Shown here: positions 52,501 to 62,374 of the stretch, in pieces
Layout of the letters: each line of letters starts with the position of its first letter
How positions within the stretch are numbered: position 1 is the first letter of the stretch
Assembly (NCBI RefSeq): GCF_009467795.1
Contig: NZ_WIAX01000009.1
Coordinates: 111,762 to 175,761, forward strand
Source: Nesterenkonia halophila
GTDB taxonomy: Bacteria; Actinomycetota; Actinomycetes; Actinomycetales; Micrococcaceae
DNA length: 64,000 nucleotides
Reading direction: 5' to 3'
Translations under genes and position numbers: made by a program
The notes under the pieces: model-generated
Told to the model about the DNA's origin: nothing
Seen by the model: only the letters and a program-made list of their open reading frames with translations
Databases searched by the model: none

Positions 52501-52662
52501 ACGCCGCCGCAGGGCGGGTCGACCGTCTCCGGGATGTCCAGCGCCGACCTGATCGCCCGGGACCTGGCCGAGCGGACTGCGGCGCTGCCGGAGGCCACCG
52601 AGTATCATGACGGTCACGACACGGACGCCGGGGAGGACGCCTGGCAGCTGACCGGGCGCTGA
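49531..52662 (+). CDS. ftsK: DNA translocase FtsK/SpoIIIE
   Basis: 1043 residues from ATG 49531. A basic Ser/Lys lead and about four membrane helices (about 85-240) anchor it at the septum. An Ala/Pro/Glu-rich linker (about 240-450) precedes the motor: [15 protein letters not shown], Walker A GATGAGKS (about 609-616), VDELADLMM and [18 protein letters not shown]. The gamma domain that reads KOPS sites is near 873-950 ([29 protein letters not shown]). It pumps chromosomal DNA during division and activates XerCD. A Pro/Gln-rich tail of about 80 residues follows. Confidence 0.95.
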   Translation: MATRTSPARAASTSGKKKSTKGAGSRATSTKKNTTAQQEPPRGNLLASALRGLWMAFATPTASAIRGLGRQVRIEPEDRRDGAALVFLLMAAVIALVEWWGARELDHWSVEIVHRGVAGTFGWSAAVLPVILFITAVRYIRHPQEHEDNGRVAIGLCLILCSTAGLAHMGHGMPPLNAAFSDMLASGGIVGYLVTVPLASLVTVYPVWAGLGAVLLAGLLVLTDTPVRRIPERASVAKDYVVGERREPRAPRQPARSEDAAARPARSRRASRAAQPAEEPRDDVFDEGEPAPKMAGFLSKILRGREAAPEPEEEPETGAAPGAASGTTSGAASEAEASRASAGAFDASAVESDAGRDAEQDTEPAVPPGVKRPTAQELAIQRAREKAQSSASSAASADEAAPAAAGATTAPTAAVGGAAAPSSASARTPAPAAAEAPAPAADMPVRSEQLELAGDVTYTLPDQSLLPSGPPAKEHTEANDEVVDALNRTFEQFKVDAQVTGFSRGPTVTRYEVELTPGTKVEKVTGLDKNISLAVASNEVRILSPIPGKSAIGIEIPNKDKEVVALGDVMRSNAARKTEHSMVMGVGKDVEGGYVVANLAKMPHLLVAGATGAGKSAFVNSMITSILMRATPDEVRMVMVDPKRVELTAYEGVPHLVTPIITDPKKAAEALQWVVKEMDNRYDDLAHFGYKHIDDFNKAVRNGKITLPPDSKRELRPYPYLLVIVDELADLMMVAPRDVEDSIVRITQLARAAGIHLVLATQRPSVNVVTGLIKANVPSRMAFSTSSVTDSRVVLDSAGAEKLLGQGDALFLPMGNAKPMRVQGAWVSETEIHSVVEHVKSQLSAQYREDVVPEKPQKQIDEDIGDDLDLLLQATELVVTTQFGSTSMLQRKLRVGFAKAGRLMDLMESRGVVAASEGSKARDVLVSPEELPGVLATIRGEEPPAAAPSEDAPEAYEQEVVAYEPASGQPAPQSPQPQPPQESSAQSAAGTPPQGGSTVSGMSSADLIARDLAERTAALPEATEYHDGHDTDAGEDAWQLTGR

Positions 52663-52716
52663 TCCGGCCCCGTCGTCGAGACCCCCCTCCGCCGTCGATG
52701 ACAAGGAACCCCGCCC

Positions 52717-53346
52717 GTGAGCCGTCACGCCTCCGAGCCCGACGACGTCGGCCCCGCCGAGTCCGCCGAGCCGCCGCTGCTGAACATCGCCAATGTGCTC
52801 ACGATGCTGCGCATCGTGCTGGTGCCGGTGTTCGTCTGGTTCCTGCTGCTCGACGCCGACGGGCTCGAGGCGCAGAACGGCGGATGGCGCTGGGCGGCGG
52901 CCGGCCTCTTCGCCGCGGCGATGATCACCGACAAGATCGACGGAGACCTCGCCCGGTCGCGCGGGCTGGTGTCGAACTTCGGCAAGATCGCCGATCCCAT
53001 CGCCGACAAGGCGCTCATCGGCGCCGGGCTCATCATGCTCTCGCTGCTCGGCGAGCTGCCCTGGTGGGTGACGGTGCTCATCCTGGTGCGCGAGCTGGGC
53101 ATCACCGTGCTGCGCATGGTCGTCATCCGCTACGGCGTCATGCCCGCCTCGCGCGGCGGCAAGCTGAAGACGGTGCTGCAGACTGCGGGCCTGCAGCTGA
53201 TGCTGCTGCCGCTGGTGGTCATCGCCTCCTGGCTCGGCGACGTCGCCTTCTGGATCATGATGGTCGCGCTGGTGGTCACCGTGGTCACCGGTCTGGACTA
53301 CGTCGTCTCGGCGATCCGCATGCGCCGCGACGCCCGTGCAGCATGA
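52717..53346 (+). CDS. pgsA: CDP-diacylglycerol-glycerol-3-phosphate 3-phosphatidyltransferase
   Basis: 209 residues from GTG 52717, 54 bp after ftsK. The CDP-alcohol phosphotransferase motif is TDKIDGDLARSRGLVSNFGKIADPIADK (D-x2-D-G-x2-A-R-x8-G-x3-D-x3-D, about 68-96). Membrane helices fill the rest. It makes phosphatidylglycerophosphate, the precursor of phosphatidylglycerol and cardiolipin. The stop overlaps the cinA start. The order ftsK-pgsA-cinA-clgR is conserved in actinobacteria. Confidence 0.92.
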   Translation: MSRHASEPDDVGPAESAEPPLLNIANVLTMLRIVLVPVFVWFLLLDADGLEAQNGGWRWAAAGLFAAAMITDKIDGDLARSRGLVSNFGKIADPIADKALIGAGLIMLSLLGELPWWVTVLILVRELGITVLRMVVIRYGVMPASRGGKLKTVLQTAGLQLMLLPLVVIASWLGDVAFWIMMVALVVTVVTGLDYVVSAIRMRRDARAA

Positions 53347-53990
53347 GCTCCGGCCGCATCCCCGCCGACGTCCACCCGGCCGAGGAGGTCTCGGCCGCGC
53401 ACGTGATCGCCCGTCTCGACAGCCTCGGGCTGACCGTCGCCGCCGGCGAGTCGCTGACCGCCGGGGCCGTGGCCGCGCGGCTGGCCGATCCTCCCGGCGC
53501 CTCGGCGGTGCTGCGCGGGGGAGTGGTCGCCTACTGCAATCCGGTGAAGCGTGATCTGCTCGACGTCGACTCCGCGCTGCTCGAGGAGCGCGGCGCGGTG
53601 GATCCCGACGTCGCCGCGGCGATGGCGCTGGGGGCGGCCCGGCGCACCGGCGCGGTGCTGGGGGTGGCGACCACCGGCGTCGCCGGTCCCGAGCCCCATC
53701 AGGGTCAGCCGGTGGGCACGGCCTACATCGGGCTGGCCTGGCACGATGTCTCGGTGCCCCCGTGGGGCGATCCGCCGCCGGGCGCCTGGAGGCCGGCGGC
53801 GACCGGCCGCGCGGGCGACGGCGACGCGGAGACCGCACAGCCGGGAGGTGAGCCGGCGGGCTGGTCGTCGGGCGCGGTGCTGCGTCGGCTCGACGGCGAC
53901 CGCGACGGCATCCGTGCAGCGACTGTGGAGGAGGCGCTCAGACTTCTGATGCATCGTGTGGGACGCAGGCCCTCGATCATGCGACGATGA
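53343..53990 (+). CDS. CinA C-terminal-type nicotinamide-nucleotide amidase
   Basis: 215 residues with the stand-alone CinA C-terminal (PncC) domain: [46 protein letters not shown] and [26 protein letters not shown]. It deamidates nicotinamide mononucleotide in NAD recycling. A proline/glycine-rich insertion of about 45 residues splits the usual late beta-strand pair before [21 protein letters not shown]. It overlaps pgsA by 4 bases. Confidence 0.9.
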   Translation: MSSGRIPADVHPAEEVSAAHVIARLDSLGLTVAAGESLTAGAVAARLADPPGASAVLRGGVVAYCNPVKRDLLDVDSALLEERGAVDPDVAAAMALGAARRTGAVLGVATTGVAGPEPHQGQPVGTAYIGLAWHDVSVPPWGDPPPGAWRPAATGRAGDGDAETAQPGGEPAGWSSGAVLRRLDGDRDGIRAATVEEALRLLMHRVGRRPSIMRR

Positions 53991-54010
53991 ACGGGGAGCC
54001 CGAGGGCGCG

Positions 54011-54030
54011 GCGGGGAATGAATACCCCGC
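54011..54030. repeat. Inverted repeat upstream of clgR
   Basis: GCGGGG (54011-54016) and CCCCGC (54025-54030) enclose AATGAATA. It lies 65 bp before the clgR start and could be an operator or a weak hairpin ending the cinA transcript. It does not obviously match the ClgR consensus. Confidence 0.35.
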
Positions 54031-54094
54031 GCATTCGGTTGACCCGGATGACACAGGGCAGGACCGGCAGGTTCTACCACGAAGGAGAGGGTCC

Positions 54095-54541
54095 ATGGTG
54101 CGACAGCCAGTCACCGTCAACGGCGTCACCCGGTGGAGGGACGCGGAGCCCGACGGCGTCGCCGTCGCCGAGACCGGCGAGGCGAAGGCCGTCGTGATGC
54201 GTCAGGAGATCGGAGACGTGCTGCGCAGCATCCGTCAGGCCGAAGGCCGTACGTTGCGCGACGTCTCCCACGGCGCGCGCGTCTCGCTGGGGTATCTGTC
54301 CGAGGTCGAGCGCGGCCAGAAGGAGGCCTCCTCCGAGCTGCTCGCCTCGATCTGCGATGCCCTGGACGTGCCGCTGTCGGCCATGCTGGGCCAGGTCGCC
54401 GAGCGAGTGGCCGTGGCCGAGGGGCTGCGCGTCCCGGACACGGTGCCCACCGAGTTCCAGCGGGAGTTCGCCCCCGGCGTCGTCCCCGACGGCGTCCCGG
54501 ACGACCTCGCGCGCGAGGAGTTCGCCCGCAGCTGCGGCTGA
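54095..54541 (+). CDS. clgR: ClgR-type XRE-family regulator
   Basis: 148 residues from ATG 54095 after GAAGGAGAGG. The helix-turn-helix core is [66 protein letters not shown], nearly diagnostic for ClgR, the activator of clp protease and stress genes in actinobacteria. The C-terminal end is the AEG..P region followed by an acidic tail. A 30-residue N-terminal lead makes it longer than the usual 105-115 residues. It lies in its conserved place between cinA and recA. Confidence 0.92.
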   Translation: MVRQPVTVNGVTRWRDAEPDGVAVAETGEAKAVVMRQEIGDVLRSIRQAEGRTLRDVSHGARVSLGYLSEVERGQKEASSELLASICDALDVPLSAMLGQVAERVAVAEGLRVPDTVPTEFQREFAPGVVPDGVPDDLAREEFARSCG

Positions 54542-54604
54542 CCCTCCGCCGGCGGGATCACCCGCCGGCTCCGCCGATCGTCCCGCGGCGTCGTCGTCGC
54601 GGGC

Positions 54605-54639
54605 CCGCAGGCCGCCTCCTGTCAGGAGGCGGCCTGCGG
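54605..54639 (+). terminator. Strong hairpin terminator after clgR
   Basis: CCGCAGGCCGCCTCC (54605-54619) pairs exactly with GGAGGCGGCCTGCGG (54625-54639); one further T-A pair leaves a 3-base loop. No T tract follows. The 16-bp stem 64 bp after the clgR stop is the strongest hairpin I found and separates the clgR transcript from marR. Confidence 0.75.
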
Positions 54640-54761
54640 CGCGTCCGGGGTCGTCATCGACGCGAGGCCGACATGCCCGACGACGCGGGCGTCCTGACGG
54701 ACGAGCCGCAGGCCAGCGGGCTGCTCCTGGTGCAGGGGCGTCCGTCGGCCGGCTGTGCGCA

Positions 54762-54767
54762 TAGGAT
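54762..54767 (+). promoter_or_regulatory. -10 box of leaderless marR-type gene
   Basis: TAGGAT lies six bases before ATG 54774, shortly after the clgR terminator. Confidence 0.55.
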
Positions 54768-54773
54768 GGGACC

Positions 54774-55286
54774 ATGGAGAACGCCGACCGAGCAGCCCTC
54801 GTCCACGACCTGGAGCGCGAGTTCAATCGCCTGTTCGTCCGCCGGCGGTTCAACGCGCTGCAGATGACGCGGAGGATCGATCCGGAGATCGAGCCGGCCT
54901 CCTACTCGGTGCTGGCGACCCTGCAGCAGCAGGGACCGGTGCGGATGACCGCGATCGCACGCCACCTGGGCATCGGCAAGCCCACCCTCTCCCGGCAGCT
55001 GGCCACGCTGACCGCCCGCGGCTGGGTGCTGAAGACCACCGACCCCGACGACGGCCGGGCGCAGTCGCTGAGCCTCTCCGACGAGGGGCGGGCGCGCCTG
55101 GAGGCCGCGCAGGACGAGCGCGTCGAGCGCTACATGGCGATGCTCGAACCCTGGTCCGAAGAGGAGATCTCTACGCTGTCCGGCCTGCTGGCCAAGCTCA
55201 ACCGCACCTACGCCGAGTCCGCCGACGAGAACCCCGGCCCGCAGGACGCGGCGGGGCAGTCCGCGGCCGACCGGACCTCCGCCTGA
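54774..55286 (+). CDS. MarR-family transcriptional regulator
   Basis: 170 residues. A winged helix is visible: PASYSVLATLQQQGPVRMTAIARHLGIGKPTLSRQLATLTARGWVLKTTDPDDGRAQSLSLSDEGRARL (about 41-110), then a helical dimer arm. MarR proteins sense phenolics, antibiotics or oxidants. A regulator here between clgR and recA is not universal. A Gly/Asp/Ser tail of about 25 residues is weakly conserved. DUF3046 follows after 7 bp. Confidence 0.88.
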   Translation: MENADRAALVHDLEREFNRLFVRRRFNALQMTRRIDPEIEPASYSVLATLQQQGPVRMTAIARHLGIGKPTLSRQLATLTARGWVLKTTDPDDGRAQSLSLSDEGRARLEAAQDERVERYMAMLEPWSEEEISTLSGLLAKLNRTYAESADENPGPQDAAGQSAADRTSA

Positions 55287-55293
55287 GGCCGCC

Positions 55294-55512
55294 GTGCGAC
55301 TGAGCAGATTCTGGGCCCTGATGGAGGACGAGTTCGGAGCGACCTATGCGCACGTGCTCTCCGGCACGCTCGTGCTGTCGGCGTATCAGCTGACCGTCGA
55401 CCAGGCGCTGGCCGCCGGCGTCGGCCCCCGCGAAGTGTGGGACGCCGTCTGCGATCAGCAGGACGTGCCCGCCGCGCGCCGACTGGGGCGCGACACTCCG
55501 GCCGCGCGGTGA
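55294..55512 (+). CDS. DUF3046 family protein
   Basis: 72 residues from GTG 55294: MRLSRFWALMEDEFGATYAHVLSGTLVLSAYQLTVDQALAAGVGPREVWDAVCDQQDVP is nearly the whole DUF3046 family, a small helical protein encoded just before recA across actinobacteria. It has no known function. It probably shares the marR transcript. Confidence 0.9.
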   Translation: MRLSRFWALMEDEFGATYAHVLSGTLVLSAYQLTVDQALAAGVGPREVWDAVCDQQDVPAARRLGRDTPAAR

Positions 55513-55577
55513 GTCCGCCGCAGCCCGCGCCATGACCTGAGCCCGACGCCGGCCGTCCGGAACACGCCGGCCGGGCG

Positions 55578-55609
55578 TCGAAGATATGTTCGAGACGATC
55601 GGGTAGAGT
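55578..55609 (+). promoter_or_regulatory. recA promoter with LexA (SOS) box
   Basis: TCGAAGATATGTTCGA (55578-55593) matches the actinobacterial SOS box TCGAAC-N4-GTTCGA with one mismatch. TAGAGT (55604-55609) is the likely -10, so LexA would cover the -35 region. The leader to recA is about 165 nt. Confidence 0.8.
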
Positions 55610-55778
55610 CCTGCACAGCAGGCACGACAGCTCCGGCGACACGCCGCTTCCTCCACAGTGCGAGGGGTGGGGCCTGCTGCGTGTCGGGGGTCGCGCGTAG
55701 TCTCGATCCTGCACGCACCACCGGCGCTCCCGGCACAGGAGGGCGCCGCACATCCGCACGACGTCACAGAGGTGAATC

Positions 55779-56840
<1,062 letters not shown>

Positions 56841-56860
56841 GCCGAGACGGGAGCTGACGC

Positions 56861-57580
56861 ATGACGGCAGATGCTGAGGAGCCCGTCGGACAGGCCTCGA
56901 CGCTCGCCCAGCTGCGGGAGGCGATGACACGCATCGAGTCCGGCGAGGCCGGCCCCAGCTCGCTCTGGGATCCCGAGCCTTCGTCGTCGTCCGCCGCGCC
57001 CGCGCCGGCCGCGCCAGAGCAGACCGCGGCGGCGTCGGCAGAGGACTCGGATCCGGCGCCGGCGAGCTCCGGGGCCGAGGACGACTCTCCCTACGCCCGG
57101 GCGCGCGCCGTGGTGCTGCGGAAGCTGACCGGTTCGGCGAAGAGCCGGCATCAGCTCGCCGAGGCGCTGCGGGAGAAGGAGACCGAGGAGCCGGTCATCG
57201 AGCAGGTCCTGAACCGGCTCACCGAGGTCGGACTGATCGACGACGCGGCGTTCGCCCGGACCTGGGTGCGCACCCGGCACGAGCTCAAGGGGCTGGGTCG
57301 GGCGGCGCTGCGCCACGAGCTGCGCGACCGCGGAGTGGACGAGGCCCACATCGTCGAGGCGCTGGAGCAGATCGAACCCGAGGACGAGGATGCCGCGGCC
57401 CGCGAGATGGTCGAGAAGAAGCTGCGCGGCGTGGTCGTGCCCGCCGGCTCCGGCGCCGACGAGCGGCGCGAACGGGAGAAGCACACGCGCCGACTGGTGG
57501 CGATGCTCGGTCGTCGCGGCCATGCGCCGTCGACGGCCTTCCGGATCGTCCAGGAGGTGCTCGACGAGCACAGCGCGTAG
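56861..57580 (+). CDS. recX: RecX regulator of RecA
   Basis: 239 residues. A 75-residue Ala/Ser/Pro-rich lead is followed by the three-helix repeats of RecX: ARAVVLRKLTGSAKSRHQLAEALREKE, LIDDAAFARTWVRTRHELKGLGRAALRHELRDRGVDEAHIVEALEQI and HTRRLVAMLGRRGHAPSTAFRIVQEVL. RecX limits RecA filament growth. Its last codons contain the TAGAAT box for miaB. Confidence 0.93.
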   Translation: MTADAEEPVGQASTLAQLREAMTRIESGEAGPSSLWDPEPSSSSAAPAPAAPEQTAAASAEDSDPAPASSGAEDDSPYARARAVVLRKLTGSAKSRHQLAEALREKETEEPVIEQVLNRLTEVGLIDDAAFARTWVRTRHELKGLGRAALRHELRDRGVDEAHIVEALEQIEPEDEDAAAREMVEKKLRGVVVPAGSGADERREREKHTRRLVAMLGRRGHAPSTAFRIVQEVLDEHSA

Positions 57581-57583
57581 AAT
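57578..57583 (+). promoter_or_regulatory. Candidate internal -10 box for miaB
   Basis: TAGAAT spans the recX stop codon, 43 bp before miaB. It may give miaB-miaA a separate promoter besides the recA transcript. Confidence 0.4.
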
Positions 57584-57625
57584 CGAACGGCACCTGCACG
57601 CACCAGTCCGATCTGCGAGCATCCC

Positions 57626-59194
57626 ATGACTGAGACGACCATGGACCGCCCCGTCACGACCGACGTCGTCGACCCGTCCGCCGCACCGTCCGGGACCGCG
57701 GCAGGATCCGGGAGCGGCCGCACCTACGACGTGCGCACCTTCGGCTGCCAGATGAACGTCCACGACTCCGAGCGGATCTCGGGTCTGCTCGAGGACGCCG
57801 GCTATGTGTCCGTCGGGGAGGAGGAGACCGCCGACCTGGTGGTCTTCAACACCTGCGCGGTGCGCGAGAATGCCGACAACAAGCTCTACGGCCACCTCGG
57901 CCAGCTGCGTGCGAGCAAGCGTGACCACGAGGGCATGCAGATCGCCGTGGGCGGCTGCCTGGCACAGAAGGACCAGAGCAGGGTGCAGGAGAAGGCCCCC
58001 TGGGTCGACGTCGTCTTCGGCACGCACAACATCGGATCGCTGCCCGCCCTGCTCGAGCGCTCCCGGCACAACCAGGAGGCCGAGCTCGAGATCCTGGAGT
58101 CGCTGGAGACCTTCCCGTCGACGCTGCCGACCAAGCGCGACGAGGTCCACTCCGGCTGGGTGTCGATCTCCGTGGGCTGCAACAACACCTGCACCTTCTG
58201 CATCGTCCCCTCGCTGCGCGGCAAGGAGCGCGACCGTCGCCCCGGCGACATCCTCGCCGAGGTCCAGGCGCTGGTCGACGACGGCGCCGTCGAGGTGACC
58301 CTGCTGGGGCAGAACGTCAACACCTACGGCGTGGAGTTCGGCGACCGCGGCGCCTTCGCCAAGCTGCTGCGCGCCTGCGGGGAGATCGAGGGCCTGGAGC
58401 GGGTGCGCTTCACCAGCCCGCATCCGGCCTCCTTCACCGACGACGTCATCGACGCGATGGCCGAGACCCCAAATGTCATGCCGCAGCTGCACATGCCGCT
58501 GCAGTCCGGCTCGGACTCGGTGCTGAAGGCCATGCGCCGGTCCTACCGGTCGACGAAGTTCCTGCGGATCCTGGAGAAGGTCCGCGACCGCATGCCGCAT
58601 GCGGCGGTGACCACCGACATCATCGTCGGCTTCCCCGGAGAGACCGAGGAGGACTTCGAGGACACGCTGCGCGTGGTCGAGGCCTCGCGGTTCTCCTCGG
58701 CCTTCACCTTCCAGTACTCTCCGCGGCCGGGCACCCCGGCCGCCGAGATGGAGGACCAGGTCCCCAAGGACGTCGTCCAGCGGCGCTTCGACCGGCTCAT
58801 CGCGCTGCAGAACCGCATCACCGCCGAGGAGAACGCCGCTCAGATCGGCACCGTCCACGAGCTGCTGGTCACCGCGCACAGCGGCACCAAGGGGGCGGAG
58901 ACCGGGCGGCTGACCGGACGCGCGCCCGACCACCGGCTGGTGCACTTCTCCGTGCCGGACGGCGCCGCGGAACCCCGACCGGGCGACTTCGTCACCGTGC
59001 CGATCACCGACGCCGGCTCGCATCATCTGCTCTCCGATCCGACCGTGGAGCAGTACACCCTGCGGGCGTCGCGGGCCGGCGACGCCTGGGACCGCGCGCA
59101 GGCCGACTCCTGCGGCGTGGGCACCACCCAGGTCGCCGGAACCCAGCCGGGCCAGGTCTCGCTGGGCATGCCGACGATGCGCATGGACGGCTGA
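57626..59194 (+). CDS. miaB: tRNA-2-methylthio-N6-dimethylallyladenosine synthase
   Basis: 522 residues. The UPF0004 domain has three Cys ([27 protein letters not shown]), the radical-SAM motif is CNNTCTFC (about 189-196), and a TRAM domain closes ([16 protein letters not shown]). It adds the methylthio group to A37 of tRNAs after MiaA. A 30-residue Ser/Thr lead precedes the core. miaA starts 4 bp after its stop. Confidence 0.95.
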   Translation: MTETTMDRPVTTDVVDPSAAPSGTAAGSGSGRTYDVRTFGCQMNVHDSERISGLLEDAGYVSVGEEETADLVVFNTCAVRENADNKLYGHLGQLRASKRDHEGMQIAVGGCLAQKDQSRVQEKAPWVDVVFGTHNIGSLPALLERSRHNQEAELEILESLETFPSTLPTKRDEVHSGWVSISVGCNNTCTFCIVPSLRGKERDRRPGDILAEVQALVDDGAVEVTLLGQNVNTYGVEFGDRGAFAKLLRACGEIEGLERVRFTSPHPASFTDDVIDAMAETPNVMPQLHMPLQSGSDSVLKAMRRSYRSTKFLRILEKVRDRMPHAAVTTDIIVGFPGETEEDFEDTLRVVEASRFSSAFTFQYSPRPGTPAAEMEDQVPKDVVQRRFDRLIALQNRITAEENAAQIGTVHELLVTAHSGTKGAETGRLTGRAPDHRLVHFSVPDGAAEPRPGDFVTVPITDAGSHHLLSDPTVEQYTLRASRAGDAWDRAQADSCGVGTTQVAGTQPGQVSLGMPTMRMDG

Positions 59195-59198
59195 GCAC

Positions 59199-60203
59199 GT
59201 GGCAGCTTCCGCCCCTGCCGCGGACGGATCGGAGGCGACGGGCGCGCCGGGTCGGCCGGGGCCGGTCGGCCCCCTGCCGCTGATCGTCGTCGTCGGCCCC
59301 ACCGCCTCCGGAAAGTCGCAGCTGGGCATCGACCTCGCGCGACGGCTCGACGGCGAAGTGGTCAACGCCGACTCGATGCAGCTCTACCGGGGCATGGACA
59401 TCGGCACGGCGAAGGTCACCGCCGTCGAGGCCGCCGGGGTGCCGCACCACCTGCTCGACGTCCTCGACGTCAGCCAGGAGGCCTCAGTCGCCGACTATCA
59501 GCGGCAGGCCCGGGACGTGGTCGCCGCGATCCGTGCCCGCGGCCGCACCCCCATCATGGTCGGCGGCTCCGGGCTCTACGTGCGGGCGGCGATCGACGTC
59601 ATCGAGTTCCCGCCCACCGAGCCGCAGCTCCGCGCGGAGCTGACCCAGCGGCTCGAGGACGAGGGTCCCGCGGCCCTGCGCGCCGACCTGCGCGCGCACG
59701 ACCCGGAGTCCGCCGCGGCGATCAGCGACGATCGGCGGCTGGTCCGCGCGTTGGAGGTCGTCAGCCTCACCGGTCGTCCCTTCAGCTCCTACATGCCGCG
59801 GCGGATCCACGAACCGAGGGTCGAGCCGGTGGTCCAGCTGGGACTCTCCGTGCCGCGGGAGCCTCTCCACGCGCGCATCGCCGCCCGCGTGGAGGACATG
59901 GCCTCGCAGGGGCTGCTCGCCGAGGTCGAGCAGCTGGTCGACGCCGGCCTGCGCACCGGGCGGACGGCGTCGAAGGCCATCGGCTATCAGCAGTTCCTCG
60001 ACGTCCTCGACGGCGGCCGCAGTCTGGCCCGGGCGATCGAGGACACCACTGTGGCCACCCGACGGTTCGCCCGCCGCCAGGAGACCTGGTTCCGCGCCGA
60101 TCCGCGCGTCCACTGGCTCGAGGCCCCGGCGTCGGACCTCGCCGACCGCGCCCTCGAAGTGCTGGAGGCGGCGCTGGAAGACCCCGGCGACCGCCGACGT
60201 TGA
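59199..60203 (+). CDS. miaA: tRNA dimethylallyltransferase
   Basis: 334 residues from GTG 59199. Walker [18 protein letters not shown] (about 32-48), [36 protein letters not shown] and the tail [16 protein letters not shown]. It transfers dimethylallyl from DMAPP to A37 of tRNA, the substrate for MiaB. Its position after miaB is conserved. Confidence 0.95.
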   Translation: MAASAPAADGSEATGAPGRPGPVGPLPLIVVVGPTASGKSQLGIDLARRLDGEVVNADSMQLYRGMDIGTAKVTAVEAAGVPHHLLDVLDVSQEASVADYQRQARDVVAAIRARGRTPIMVGGSGLYVRAAIDVIEFPPTEPQLRAELTQRLEDEGPAALRADLRAHDPESAAAISDDRRLVRALEVVSLTGRPFSSYMPRRIHEPRVEPVVQLGLSVPREPLHARIAARVEDMASQGLLAEVEQLVDAGLRTGRTASKAIGYQQFLDVLDGGRSLARAIEDTTVATRRFARRQETWFRADPRVHWLEAPASDLADRALEVLEAALEDPGDRRR

Positions 60204-60264
60204 CCCTGACGACGACCCGCCCCATCTCCGGACCGGAGACCCGCCGACGCAGAAAGAGCACCCA

Positions 60265-61236
60265 GTGGCCACACATCACCTCGCCGCCCTCGACACGCTG
60301 GGCGGCCTGCCCTTCACCAAGGCTCACGCCACGGGCAACGACTTCGTGCTGCTCGCCGACCCCGAGGGCGAGCTGATCGTCGACGCCGACCAGGCCGCGG
60401 CCGTCTGCGACCGTCATCTGGGCATCGGCGCCGACGGGCTGATCCGTGCGGTGCCGGCGGAGAAGGACGACGACGGCCGGGCGCTGCTCGCCGAGCATGC
60501 CGAGGAGCTGCCGGGCCGGGCGCCGGATCAGGCATCGGAGCAGACGGTCTGGTTCATGGACTATCGCAACGGCGACGGCTCGTTGGCCGAGATGTGCGGC
60601 AACGGAGTGCGCGCCTTCGTCCATTTCCTGAGCGACCAGCAGCTGATCTCCCTCGAGGAGGGCCAGGAGCTGACGATCCTCACCCGCGGCGGGGCCAAGA
60701 CCGTCCGCCGGGTGCCGGAGGGCTACGCGGTCGGGATGGGGGTCTGGTCCTTCATCGACCCCGAGTTGGCGCAGGCCAGCGCCTCGGACTCGCTGGTCGT
60801 CGCCGACGGGCTGACCGACCCGCGGCCGGCGCTGAGCATCTCGATGGGCAACCCGCACACCGTGGTGGCGCTATCCGGGGAGCGGGCGCTGGACGCCCTC
60901 GGCCTTGCCACTGCGCCGACGGTCGATCCGCGGCCGCCGCACGGCACCAACGTGGAGTTCGTCGTCCCGGGCGAGCCGCTGGTCTCCGCAGGTGAGGGAC
61001 GGGTGCGCATGCGCGTGCACGAGCGCGGCGTGGGCGAGACGATGTCCTGCGGCACCGGCGCCTGCGCGGCCGCGGCGGCGGTGCGGGTCTGGGCCGCCGG
61101 CGACGGCGTGGCCAGCTGGGTCGTGGCCGTCCCCGGCGGCGAGGTCCGCGTGCGGTTCCTGGCCCGAGAGGACGGGGCCGAGGATGTCGAGCTCTCCGGC
61201 CCGGCCGAACTTGTCTTCACCGGCACGCTCGGCTGA
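60265..61236 (+). CDS. dapF: Diaminopimelate epimerase
   Basis: 323 residues from GTG 60265. FTKAHATGNDFVLL opens the fold; the two catalytic Cys are in AEMCGNGVRAF and MSCGTGACA. It interconverts LL- and meso-diaminopimelate for lysine and cell wall. The gene includes an insertion (AEKDDDGRALLAEHAEELPGRAPDQ, about 71-95) that lengthens it over the usual 270-290 residues. The lysine genes dapA and dapB are also in the window but not in this transcript. Confidence 0.95.
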   Translation: MATHHLAALDTLGGLPFTKAHATGNDFVLLADPEGELIVDADQAAAVCDRHLGIGADGLIRAVPAEKDDDGRALLAEHAEELPGRAPDQASEQTVWFMDYRNGDGSLAEMCGNGVRAFVHFLSDQQLISLEEGQELTILTRGGAKTVRRVPEGYAVGMGVWSFIDPELAQASASDSLVVADGLTDPRPALSISMGNPHTVVALSGERALDALGLATAPTVDPRPPHGTNVEFVVPGEPLVSAGEGRVRMRVHERGVGETMSCGTGACAAAAAVRVWAAGDGVASWVVAVPGGEVRVRFLAREDGAEDVELSGPAELVFTGTLG

Positions 61237-61282
61237 GCCGGACCGAGCGGCCGGGGACCACCCGACGGAGAGACCCGCGGCG

Positions 61283-61900
61283 TCAGTCGCGCCGGGCGCG
61301 CAGCAGGCGGAAGCCCTTCTGCGTCTCCGGGCGGTCCACGGAGAAGCCGGGGTCGTGCTCGGCGAGCATCGGCCCCAGCCACTTCTGCAGCGAATCGGCC
61401 CCGAGGTTCTTCTGCACCACCAGCCAGGCCTCGCCGCCGGAGGCCAGCCGGGGCAGCCAGCCGCGCAGCAGCGCGTGCAGCTGCGGTTTGCCGATCCGGA
61501 TCGGCGGATTCGACCAGATCGCGGTGAACTCCAACGGCGCCGGGACCTCCTCGGGCGCGGCGACGACCACGTTGTCCAGTCCCAGCGTCTCGGCGTTCTC
61601 CCGGCAGAGGGTGCGCGAGCGTTCGTTGACGTCCACGGCCCAGACGCGGGCCTCGGGCGCCTGCAGCGCCATCGTCAGCGCGATCGGCCCCCAGCCGCAG
61701 CCGACGTCGAGCAGCTCGCCGGTCGGTGTCGGGCGGGGGACGTGGCGCAGCAGCACGCCAGTGCCCTTGTCGATCCCGTCGGGGGAGAAGATGCCGCCGG
61801 CGGTGGTGGCCGTGACGGCACGACCGTCCAGCTCGACCTCGACGGTGCGGCGTCGGATCGGGCCGTCCGGAGCGGAGGAGAAGTAGTGCTGCGCGTCCAC
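61283..61900 (-). CDS. RsmC-like class I methyltransferase
   Basis: 205 residues from GTG 61900. HYFSSAPDGPIRRRTVEVELDG, GIFSPDGIDKGTGVLLRHVP, the SAM motif LLDVGCGWGPIALTMALQ and the catalytic SNPPIRIGK identify the small RsmC/RlmG-like guanine-N2 methyltransferase family, which modifies 16S or 23S rRNA. It is convergent with dapF. The GTG lies 6 nt after TAGCAT, so it is probably leaderless. Confidence 0.87.
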   Translation of the reverse strand: MDAQHYFSSAPDGPIRRRTVEVELDGRAVTATTAGGIFSPDGIDKGTGVLLRHVPRPTPTGELLDVGCGWGPIALTMALQAPEARVWAVDVNERSRTLCRENAETLGLDNVVVAAPEEVPAPLEFTAIWSNPPIRIGKPQLHALLRGWLPRLASGGEAWLVVQKNLGADSLQKWLGPMLAEHDPGFSVDRPETQKGFRLLRARRD

Positions 61901-61906
61901 ATCGCC

Positions 61907-61912
61907 ATGCTA
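61907..61912 (-). promoter_or_regulatory. -10 box of leaderless rsmC-like gene
   Basis: On the minus strand TAGCAT lies six bases before GTG 61900, another example of the spacing shared across the window. Confidence 0.5.
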
Positions 61913-61980
61913 TCCCGGCGGCGTCGAGCCGCGCCGCGTCCCGCGCGGGAGCGGGGGTCGCCCGGGACGCCGTCGGGCTC

Positions 61981-61986
61981 TATACT
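61981..61986 (+). promoter_or_regulatory. -10 box TATACT of hflX leader
   Basis: TATACT is among the closest matches to TATAAT in the window and is seven bases before the ATG at 61994. No -35 match is seen at the expected distance. Confidence 0.5.
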
Positions 61987-61993
61987 GGAGGAC

Positions 61994-62014
61994 ATGTGGA
62001 TCATGCACACCTGA
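61994..62014 (+). CDS. Candidate leaderless leader peptide MWIMHT upstream of hflX
   Basis: ATG-TGG-ATC-ATG-CAC-ACC-TGA encodes six residues. It starts seven bases after TATACT, exactly the spacing of the leaderless genes, so a transcript would begin with this frame. It is followed by about 360 nt before hflX containing hairpins. A ribosome-sensing attenuator for hflX is the inference; the peptide is too short to judge by coding statistics. Confidence 0.4.
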   Translation: MWIMHT

Positions 62015-62269
62015 GCTCCCGCCCCTGAGCACCGAGGGCGCCCTGCGGCCCGCCGGCCTCCGTGCCGATGTGCGCCGACGCGCCCCGGCGGTCGAGCCCC
62101 AGACCATCACCCGATTCATGATCCGCATCCGCCCGCCATCCGGCATGGGCGATCCCCCCCCCGGCACCGATTCCACCCGTCGCACGGCTCTGCCGACGAC
62201 GCGCGAGCACCGCACGGGGCATTCCTGCACAGGCCTCGTCGGAAGTAGTGCCGCCGGGTGCCGCCGCCG

Positions 62270-62275
62270 TAGGAT
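62270..62275 (+). promoter_or_regulatory. Second candidate -10 box of hflX
   Basis: TAGGAT lies 99 bp before the hflX ATG. The transcript would start near 62282 and carry both hairpins. Confidence 0.4.
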
Positions 62276-62299
62276 GGAGACACACCGTCCGCAGGGCGG

Positions 62300-62364
62300 G
62301 CCGGATGCGCGATCCGGCACCACGAGGCCGAGTCCGCGCCGCGAGGAGGCGCCGACAGGCCTCC
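62300..62364 (+). other. Two hairpins in the hflX leader
   Basis: GCCGGAT-GCGCG-ATCCGGC (62300-62318) is a perfect 7-bp stem. GGAGGC (62345-62350) pairs with GCCTCC (62359-62364), and the AGAGGAGAG ribosome site begins at 62365, directly after this stem. Such a stem can modulate ribosome access. Confidence 0.5.
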
Positions 62365-62374
62365 AGAGGAGAGT

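Larger units (their letters stand above)
61901..62374. other. 474-bp divergent region and structured hflX leader
   Basis: It holds the leaderless promoter of the rsmC-like gene (61907-61912, minus), a -10 box TATACT (61981-61986), a six-codon frame (61994-62014), a second -10 TAGGAT (62270-62275) and two hairpins before hflX (62300-62318; 62345-62364). No larger gene is credible. Confidence 0.6.
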
